Shown here piece by piece: positions 56,212-64,000 of a stretch of DNA of 64,000 nt. The stretch's first letter is position 1, and every line of letters starts with the position of its first letter. The position numbers and the translations under genes are program-made. A model generated the notes under the pieces. That model ran no database searches and was not told the origin of the DNA. It worked only from the letters and a program-made list of their open reading frames with translations. This DNA comes from Coenobita brevimanus (lineage: Eukaryota; Arthropoda; Malacostraca; Decapoda; Coenobitidae), in NCBI GenBank assembly GCA_032717465.1, contig CM064713.1, positions 13,741,360 through 13,805,359 of the forward strand, written 5' to 3'.

Positions 56212-56908
56212 CCCTTACACTGCGGGCTTGTTTTGCGTGTCCTGCGGGCATATTCGGGCTCCGACAGACTCTCAAAAAATATTTGCCAAAAATCAGTTAT
56301 TAGTCCTAGAATACTAAAATTACATATGCATATGGCACATACCTTCAGCTTTCTCCTGGGATGTTTGTTGAGCCTTCGTCGATTACCATAGGACTTGTGG
56401 AGACCTCTGAAGTTGGGTAACGAAGTCTCCACTTTACACTTCCCAACAACCCGTAATATGATTACCACAGCCAGATATTATAACTAGAAACACTATTCTA
56501 TGATTATCAAGTAGTTTGGGATCCATACTCAAAAAAAAAAAAAAAGAAAAAAAAAAAAAAAAGAAAGCAATGAAAATTACGAGCGCGTATGACTTTCCCA
56601 CTTGCGCTAGTTCGCTGCTGGTATTCTGTCATTTATTATTCAAACAAACACTCACCCTTTATATTCCTATTATTATATAACATATATATCTGCAGTCTGT
56701 ATTTGTACTCATATTCTTATATTACTAATTATTTACAGTTCTATTTACATTTTCTATTGTATTTTCAATATTTACACTTCTATTTTACTTACACTGTTAT
56801 TCACTGTCACTTGCAGTAACATAAAACTATATTACACTGTTCAATCATATGTACATCCATTGCTTTCACTTGCTATTTGCACATTATTTTCATTTCCCAC
56901 TTGCACTT

Positions 56909-59118
56909 TTAGAACTGCTTCTGGCTGTGGTAATCAAAGAAGCAGGTAACGCAGAGGGGAACCTGGCACTTAGCACACTGCCAAGAGGTGCGTTTGTGCT
57001 CAGGTGTGCGTCGGGTGGTATGTGCACACACCTGGCACCTGCGGATCGCAGCCTTCCTCTTGGTTGTGGCAGGCATTTGCACCAGTCTGTGCCGATCCAT
57101 GTACGCCCTCTGCTCAAGTCTGTCAGGAAGTGTTACTGCATGGCGCCTTGGAGCTGCTGATGTCACCTTACCATATCTTTCAAGCAGCTGCTGAACACAA
57201 ATCCTGGCGAACAACCTCAGGGAGAAGGACTTGGGTGGCTTGACCTTCATCTTGTACAGGATGAAGGCGTTCAGCATCGTCATGTCTATGAGATGCAGAA
57301 AAACTTTCCTGTACCACCTAGTATTCTTCCTGAGGCAGTCGATCTCTCCAATCATCATGTCGGACTTGTCCACCAGCCGCATGTTGATATTGTAGTCTAA
57401 GACAGCATCAGGTTTCCTCACAGGTCCGCCTGTCCTACGGTCGACCTTCCCACTGTCTTTCATTTCCCCCTTGTGTACGGTGGTGAGCATGTGCATGACC
57501 CTCTTGTCATGCCACTGTATTGTCAGCATCTTCTCAGACTTGCATAGGTGCACGTCTCCTCGCTGCGAGGTTCCTGCCTCTGGGAATTTAGGGAAGTGGA
57601 CACGATTCCTCTTGACAGTGCCGCAGGAGCCGATGCCGTGCTCTGAAAGGTATTTGGCAAGTTTCGGTGCTGTATAATAGTTGTCTGTATACAGCACGAT
57701 TCCCACCAAAATACCTTTCAAGGAGCACTTTCACTACACAGCCTGAGAAGCCAAGGGGGTGTGTTTTATCCAGATCGACAGTGCTGGCTAAATAAATGAC
57801 GAAGTCAAGGATGTACCCCGTCTTACAGTCGCACAGTACAAAGAACTTGATTCCAATGCGATGGCGTTTGCTTGGAATGTACTGCACAAACCTAAGACAT
57901 CCTCTGAACAAAACCAAGGATTCGCCAATGACAACCTTCTGAAAGGGGTGGAAGAATGTCATAAACTTATCCTTCATTCTGCTCAGAATCTCCCGGATCT
58001 TCCAGAGTGGGTCGGTTTGGGAAGGTACATAGTTGTTGGCAAAGTGCAGGTTTCCCATGATGTTCCGGAAGCGATCTCTGGCCATGTACTTACTGAAGGT
58101 GGGTGAGGGTAGTAAGGGGTCCATGGACCAGTATTCTTCAACTCATGCTTCTTTGAGTGTGGCATGAGAAGCATGAGGGCGAAGAACACATAAAGCTCCT
58201 GCACTCCCAGCATGGACCACTGTTGCATCTTGGCTGCACCTGTACCACTTGCAGCACGTTGTAATTCATACCTGTTGGTCTCATCACATATGTGCTGCAT
58301 GACTTCATCATCGAGGAAGGCCAAAAGGAAGTCAACACACTCAGCATCCTCGTCATGACTGAAGGCAGGCTGTATCCCTGAGGAACTCTCATTGAAATCA
58401 AGATGTTCTGGGACAAAATCGGACCCTTCCGTCCACGCAAAGGCGTCCAGGATTCCCTGTCGTGGCGGTGTAGGGTTGGTTGAGGGTTAAGGGTGGCTGA
58501 GGCAGATTTATCTGGTTCAAGGTCACTCGCACTGACCCTGGGTTGCCGTACAGCACTAGCAGCCCTTACTCTACTGGCAACTCTACTTTTACGTGTCAGG
58601 GATTTACCTCTTCCTCTACGGCCTGCCTTCACTGTTGATGCTGGTGGTGATTCCGACGACGAAGACTCTGGAGAAAATTCAGCAGAAGAAGAGGAAGAAA
58701 TGAGTGAAGTGGGACTTGGGGAACGGGGAGGTGATTCACCTCAGGACTCATGGCGGGCTGGGTCATGTGGGGTCATTGTTCTGGGGCTAACCCGCCACCT
58801 TTTCATTCCCTTCCCAAATTCCTTCCCTTGCTGCACTAACGGCTCCTTTCCCTTGGAGCTAGGGATAACTTGGGACACTGAAGCACTCGTACTAGTAGTT
58901 TCTGGCACGATTTCCTCACCCGGCTCATCACACAAATCCCCCGAAGGGTCATAGTCACTATCCATCATTATCATTGATAATTCGGCTAGTTCACATTCCA
59001 CTGCAGAGTCACTTTGTCCTTTCCTGCTTCCCCCACGAGTTCTTCTGGGTGTAGAGGTCACGGGGCCCTTTGCAATGGGCGCAGAAGCGGCAGAAATGGT
59101 GGGGCGCGAGTGCGACAT
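56909..59118 (-). pseudogene. piggyBac transposase pseudogene
   Basis: Starts at ATG 59118 (MSHSRPTISAASAP), with an acidic/Ser-rich N-terminus. An in-frame TGA lies at 58741, and frame changes occur near 58460, 58135 and 57720. Core landmarks: LDDEVMQHICDETNRYE, MARDRFRNIMGNLHFANN, RFVQYIPSKRHRIGIKFFVL, CDCKTGYILDFVIY, LYTDNYYTAPKLAKYL (second Asp), DYNINMRLVDKSDMMIG (third Asp), and a C-terminal Cys/His zinc region CQVCAHTT...CAKCQVPLCVTC. At the first catalytic site the sequence is VVIGESLVLFRG, where the family has an Asp at the Gly. The catalytic triad is therefore incomplete even apart from the frame breaks. Confidence 0.9.
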
Positions 59119-59211
59119 GCTTTGACCACAGAGGAGGACAAGGAACTAAATGGCGTGGCTTATCTGAGAAGGCAAGGGTTGACAGTGACAATGGGGCTGA
59201 AAGCTGCTAAC

Positions 59212-60230
59212 TTACATGCTAAGAAATTACTGGTAGGAAATATCAGCAATACATAAAGAAATAAGTAGTTCTAGGTGAACGTAAATGTCACTTAGGCTTC
59301 TCCCATCCTTTCTGATATGTATTTTTATTACAGAAATAGATTACAAGGCATAATCCAAAGGGGAAATTACCGTGGGAATTTAGCGAATGAATGCATGTGA
59401 GGTGTTGTCAGGTGATAATTACCCAATTCCTGGCGTATACCACTATCACTTACGTTACTTTTTTTTGGTATATATTATTTTGTATAAGTATAGGGTATAG
59501 GGCTTATTTCAATGGATGAAATCTGTGGAAAAATCCGGGGGAGATTTGCTTAGCGCAGCGCGGCAGGGCAGGTGATAGGAAAGGGTAAAGGAGGTGAGGT
59601 AGGGAGGGGTGAGAGGGTACTGGAGGGGAGGTAGGGAGGGGAGTCAAGAACGGGGGAAAATGGCTAAATTGTCAACAATGGATGGGAGTACAGATGAGAT
59701 TAGGAGTGCGGACTATTGGCGGACAGTAGCAGTACATGCTAAAAAATGATTAGCAAGAAATCTCGAAAATACAGAAAAAAGTAGGTAGTTCCAGGTGAAT
59801 GTAAATGTCACTTTGGCTTCTCCCTTCCTTTCTTATATAATTTTTTTTACGCGAATAGATTATACGGCATATTTCAAAGGGGATTTTCCGTGGGAAATTA
59901 GCAAATGAGTGCACGTGAGGTGTTGTCAGGTGATAATTAGCCAAACAAGGTGTATAGCACTATCAATTACCTTATTTCTTTTTGGTATATATTATTTTGT
60001 ATAAGAATAGGGCATAGGGCTTATTTCAATGGATGAAATCAGTGGATAATTCCGGGGGAAATTTGCTTTAGCGCAGTGTGGCCGGGGAGGCGAGAGGACA
60101 GGGTAATGGAGGGGAGGTAGGGAGGGGAGTGAGGAACAGGGAAAAATGGCTAAATTGTCAACAATGGATGGGAGTACAGATGAGATTTGGAGTGCTGACT
60201 AGTGTTGGACATTGGCAGTACTGATAGATG
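59212..60230. repeat. 500-bp tandem duplication in piggyBac 5' region
   Basis: Two diverged copies: 59212-59732 and 59733-60230. Each contains ACATGCTAA, GAGGTGTTGTCAGGTGATAA, GGTATATATTATTTTGTATA, and ATGGCTAAATTGTCAACAAT. They lie upstream of the transposase start and inside the element. A shorter GGAGGGGAGGTAGGGAGGGG repeat lies within. Confidence 0.88.
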
Positions 60231-60352
60231 ATACAAGCCACCACTTAAAAGCCTGGGATAATTCAAAATAACACAGAATCACAAAAGTGACGCCCCGCAG
60301 TATGATCCATTGCACCCGAGCGTCACGAAAGTGACGCCCCGCGGTTAAGGGG

Positions 60353-60614
60353 CTAAACACCCTAGGATATCTGATACACAACTCTTCCCTTCCTGTTCTT
60401 CTTCAACTATTCCATCTATCATCTAATCCTACGTTGTCCCATGAGGAGCGTAGGAGCCCGGGGCTAGGCAAGTTGGTCCTGGCATTTAAGATGAGAGTGA
60501 TTCCTCTCTTATTTCCCTAATTCTGTCAAGTATCCTATCATACACTTTTCCTATTACACTATGAAGACACATGCCCCCATTATTACCACACATTTTTTCC
60601 CCTTTTCCCTTGTA
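60353..60614 (-). mobile_element. RTE copy D, continuation beyond piggyBac, with SINE insert
   Basis: Resumes at CTAAACACC, then GATATCTGATACACAAC and CTGTTCTTCTTCAACTA as in copy B. A SINE fragment (60410-60518, minus) breaks it; TTCTGTCAAGTATCCTATCA and CTTTTCCTATTACACTATGA then continue RTE sequence to TTGTA at 60614, where a further element starts. Confidence 0.85.
60410..60518 (-). mobile_element. SINE 3' fragment, same family as 50937-51150
   Basis: The minus strand reads ACTTGCCTAGCCCCGGGCTC then CTACGCTCCT and GATGATAGATGGA, matching the 3' part of the plus-strand SINE at 51070-51147. It is inserted inside RTE copy D. Confidence 0.7.
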
Positions 60615-62942
60615 CACTCGCCCAAATAAGTGATGACTCGATTCCCAGTACCTTTCGCTCAGAAAGTGGCATCTGGCAACTGCCACAGCCTAGTTATATT
60701 TTGAAAAATGCACACCGAAAAAAAGCAGTATTTAGGTAAACAGCTCCAAAAAGCAGTATATAAGAGTGTAAAGTTCGCAATACAGAAGAGGAAACCATAT
60801 AATAAAGTTGAGGCTTATCTGTACGAAAGAATGTGAAACGCACGCCCTATCGCTCCATGGTTTCCGAGTTAAAATGCGGAAAAACTCTCGTAATACTTTA
60901 CATCCTAAATTAACAACACAGGTGGAAAAACATCCCATAAAACCCACAGATAATGGTAATGTTGAAATCACGAGTGCCATCAAATCAGAAAAATAAACAT
61001 CTAAACGCTTATTATTATCCACATTTAATTCTCTATGCGGGATTATAATTACGTGGGAAAACCAGTGAGCGCTAGCCGCTAGAGGATGGTCAACACGTTA
61101 CTACAGCCTGTCAGTGCAAGCAGAGTATTGCTCTTTATTCAGCAAATATTCCAGGAAGACAGATATCCAGGCAGCTTAACATCAAGAAGACAGTGAAGGC
61201 AAAGATAAGCGATATAGAGAGGTAGAACATAGAAAATCTGCCAAATGGAGAGGTAGAGCATAGAAAATCTGCCAAATGGAGCCCCTCGTAGCACAAGACC
61301 AAGACAGACAAATTATGGAATGTGTCCAACAGCCCCTAACCATTTATATTGTTATCAAGCAAATTAATCAGACAATATTCAGTGAAGTTAGTGAAACCAA
61401 TGCAATTACTGGAGGATAAGTGGTCATTTTTATTCACACGATGAAATTCCAGCATGTAATAAATTGTGTAGGGCAGTTCCATGAAAGAACTAAAGGGGGA
61501 CAGGGCGACAGTCAAAAGCAAGCGTGCGACAGTGAAGAGAACTTAGAAAAAAAAAAAAAAAAAAAAAAAAAAGCAGGGGGGGAGGGGGAGGAACTCGTGA
61601 CAAAGGCCAATGCATCCAGTCCGCTGCATGATGATCATAGCAGTGTTGCCAGATCGTTCGGAGGTAATTTCAAAAGATTCTGACGGAAAATTTCAGGAGA
61701 AACGAGTATAAATTCGGGAGCTTCTCATTTTAATACATTACATATCGTACACTACTCACTTTGTTACAATAACTGGTAGATCAAATAAGGAAGGAATTAA
61801 TGAAATTAACCTTTCGCAACAATATTTCAGTTCAACATTTTTTTTTTATAAAATTTTGTCACTTGCAATAATGGGTAGATTAAATAATGAAGAAATTAAT
61901 GAAATTAAAGAAAAAATTATAAAATAGTGCCATGAAAATTACCGTATCAGTCATAAAATCAAACAACTATCTTTAAACATGTAAAGATATACCAAAATTT
62001 TAATCTCACTTCACCATCACCCCCCATGAGATCATCATCAGAACCATCAGCAGCTTTTCGGCCAATACATTATTTTCTTATACATGGAATAAGTCATTCT
62101 TTTCCTTATTTCTTTGTTTACTTTAAAATTATGACAGCTCTCAAATTACAAAAACCGTTTAATGTGAAACGTTCCAAAAAGAGTTTGAGATGACACCCTA
62201 TTTCTCAACTTTGTTTTCATGTGGTTTATATATGAAAGTACTCTCTCAGCTGTTGCACTCGAGTGAAGAAAACACAACTAATTTAGCATGAAGTCGGACA
62301 GGTATGGAAACAGGCTCAGTGTCTCCTCTTTTTGCGTCACACACTTTTATCCAAAACGGAGTTGTGCTGAGATGCTGAGATCACAGCTCAGTGCATTACT
62401 GTTTCTGAGCAGTCTTCATTGTGTCTATATTTTGTGCAGTCTGAGAGGTAACAAGGTAAGGAAATGAGGTCATTAATGGAGTACCATCAACAAGGGGAAT
62501 TCTCTCTCTCTCTCTCTCTCTCTGACATTTAAGTTAGCATCTGTGAATTTTAACTACCATTCAGCAAAATTTCTGTAGATATTCTGGAGCACTGACCGAA
62601 ATTTCGGGAGATAATGGCAAAATCCATAAAAATTTCTGGATTTCTGGAGATTCATCAAAATTTCAGGGAAAAATGCTACATTGGTAACACTGCTGGCATG
62701 AATCGTGCCTAGTGGAAACGTGCCAAATGTCGCTTTTTCACTTAATTATTATTATTGACAAATAAACGTTAAATTTAACTAATACTTTCGCAAGATAAGT
62801 TTTCTTTTACATCATAAATAATGTTTACAGGGCAGGCAAAGACTATTTCCGTCTGCTAATTCCCAATCAAGTGAACGGTGCCAGACCCAGGGAGATCGTC
62901 CGAAACTTTAAGAAATAGAGTCATCACTTATTTGGGCGTGTG
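60615..62942. mobile_element. TA-flanked 25-bp TIR element, non-autonomous
   Basis: The left end 60615-60639 starts CAC[T/A]CGCCCAAATAAGTG and the right end 62918-62942 is its inverted copy with a single mismatch at position 4. Both ends are flanked by TA (60613-60614, 62943-62944), within a wider TGTACA on each side. TA duplication and CA-starting terminal repeats fit Tc1/mariner. The 2.3-kb interior has no transposase: short frames, a poly-A run at 61549-61572, and a (TC)n run at 62502-62521. It inserted at the edge of RTE copy D. Confidence 0.75.
61549..61572. repeat. Poly(A) run
   Basis: About 24 A followed by AGCAGGGGGGGAGG, inside the TIR element. Could mark an inserted retroposon but no head was recognised. 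Confidence 0.85.
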
Positions 62943-62944
62943 TA

Positions 62945-63249
62945 CAGAGAAATATATGGCTTGGTTTATGGAATTTACGGAACTTCTCTCCCATAATCAT
63001 ACATTTGAAATGCTTCTTAAACTGAAGTTAATGTTGTAATCAATGGTAAGGGAGAGATTCTCGGGCTCCCATCTCAATCCGTAATATGAGACCTGCATTA
63101 GGCTGGGTTTAATCATGCTCAGCTATGCTGGGATACGTCAGCTTATACCATAATGGTTTAATTAATAAACGCACTGTACAAGGTCTTACAAATATAAAAC
63201 GAGAAGAACGCATGGTGGATGAAAACATTATGATGTGCAGTGGAAACTA
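62945..63249. other. No gene recognised
   Basis: Short spacer between the TIR element and RTE fragment F. Confidence 0.5.
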
Positions 63250-63584
63250 AACTACCTATCTGTCTATTGCCAGACGCCTTAATCCCGTAAGGCGTGGCCA
63301 CAAACAAATCGCCCTATCACCTCAGCTCACACCCCCCCTCTCTCCACTCCATCCTTCCATCCCATACTCGGCCTCCCCATCCCTTTCCCCCTTCCCTACA
63401 CCTCACTCACATCCACTCTTCTCGTTAGTCTCTCGCTCTCAATCCTCTCCACATGGCCAAACAACCTCAATGTATTTCTCCTAACGCTTTCTGTCACACC
63501 CACATCCACACCACAACGTTCATTCACCTCCTCATTTGTCAGTCTGCCTCTCCATGTAACTCCACATGCTCCTCTCAAATAGCT
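63250..63584 (-). mobile_element. RTE fragment F, 3' end only
   Basis: Minus-strand 3' end of the A-D family: CGVTWRGRLTNEEVNERCGV and FGHVERIESERLTRRV, then GGCGTCTGGCAATAGACAGA. Probable flanking duplication GAAACTA (63243-63249 and 63585-63591). About 335 bp, severely 5' truncated. Confidence 0.85.
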
Positions 63585-64000
63585 GAAACTAGAAAAAATA
63601 AAACGAAGTGATTTTCTTGAATAAACTTGGAAAAATAAAGTATTTTCTTGAATGTTTCCACAGAATGTGAGGAAAACACAAAAAGGGTGGAGGAATAATA
63701 ATGACTTTGTATAAAAAAGTACAAAACTGAAATAAAAAGAAACAGGAAGCAGTGATATTTATCTGTGAAATGCTTTTTTTTTTTTTTTTAAGTACCTGAG
63801 GCATATAAACCCCGTGGGTGGAAAAGATAAGGAAATATGTCAAAAATATGGGAAGAGGCAGAAATACCACGGAAAAAAAAAAAAAAAAAAATGAGGCACT
63901 GACAGCGACAGGAGACGTCTGTAGTCGTGTGGGTTATCTTGGAACAGCTGCTGGATGAAGGTGGAAAATTAGATTTTGAATGGATGGATAAAAGAACCTA
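63585..64000. other. No gene seen; T and A homopolymer runs
   Basis: AT-rich end of the window with T-run 63775-63789 and A-run 63873-63890. Confidence 0.5.

Larger units (their letters stand above)
56212..60352 (-). mobile_element. piggyBac element inserted in RTE copy D
   Basis: 4141 bp. The left end reads CCCTTACACTGCGGGC and the right end, on the other strand, CCCCTTAACCGCGGGGC: imperfect terminal repeats of the piggyBac CCC-type. Flanking CTAA is present on both sides (56208-56211 and 60353-60356). RTE sequence joins across the insertion as TTTCCACTAA/CACC, matching TTTCCACTAAAGAT in copies A and B, so the borders and target duplication are supported by an independent empty site. Subterminal AAAGTGACGCCCCGC occurs twice (60284, 60328), and GCGTCACGAAAGTGACGC is a perfect inverted repeat (60320-60337). 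Confidence 0.9.

Noticed and set aside
56209..56222. TTAA as piggyBac target duplication
   Set aside because: The left flank is CTAA; the TTAA at 60345-60348 is inside the terminal repeat, and the RTE empty site fixes the border at CTAA.

Overview
This is animal nuclear DNA, most likely from a decapod crustacean or close relative. No operons or dense coding sequence are present. The window is packed with decayed RTE-type non-LTR retrotransposons, a Ty3/gypsy element, a piggyBac element, tRNA- and 5S-derived SINEs, long minisatellites, CA/GA/ATT microsatellites, and short TTAGG-rich tracts like the arthropod telomere motif. The decapod assignment is inference; the repeat-rich metazoan nature is seen directly.

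Layout. 1-4 kb: 30-bp minisatellite, a SINE body, a perfect hairpin and an RTE 3' end. 4.7-6 kb: a 50-bp minisatellite touching a broken multipass membrane protein locus (minus strand). 6.6-9.2 kb: RTE copy C. 10.1-11 kb: 54-bp minisatellite and CAT repeats. 11.1-20.6 kb: a tandem duplication of about 3.2 kb carrying a gypsy gag-protease-RT segment plus an intronless protein-kinase pseudogene; the second copy keeps the RT to integrase part. 20.6-24.8 kb: an unclassified repeat (second copy at 47.1-49.5 kb, third fragment at 24.65 kb) followed by a near-perfect 35-bp array. 26.0-27.5 kb: foldback element with 367-bp arms. 29.2-33.1 kb: dimeric tRNA SINE, 34-bp array, then a charged coiled-coil relic. 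33.85-34.25 kb: 400-bp hairpin element. 35.4-41.1 kb: RTE copies A (+, nearly full length) and B (-, truncated with a 10-bp target duplication). 41.6-43.3 kb: 55-bp array split by a 5S-RTE chimeric SINE, a Tigger-like relic and another tRNA SINE. 44.0-45.0 kb: the best host-gene candidate, a 268-residue membrane protein with a TATA/initiator promoter. 51.5-62.9 kb: nested insertions (45-bp array, then RTE-like E, then RTE D, then piggyBac, then a TA-flanked terminal-inverted-repeat element). 63.25 kb: RTE fragment F.

How the parts relate. The RTE family is the likely engine for the 5S-headed SINE, because the SINE copies its 3' end. Copies A, B, C and D supply uninterrupted reference sequence at the point where piggyBac entered D, which fixes the piggyBac boundaries and shows a CTAA rather than TTAA target duplication. 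The 44-kb membrane protein and the broken 5-6 kb locus share an arrangement of membrane segments and may belong to one undescribed family. Most long open frames here are artefacts of minisatellites whose period is not a multiple of three.
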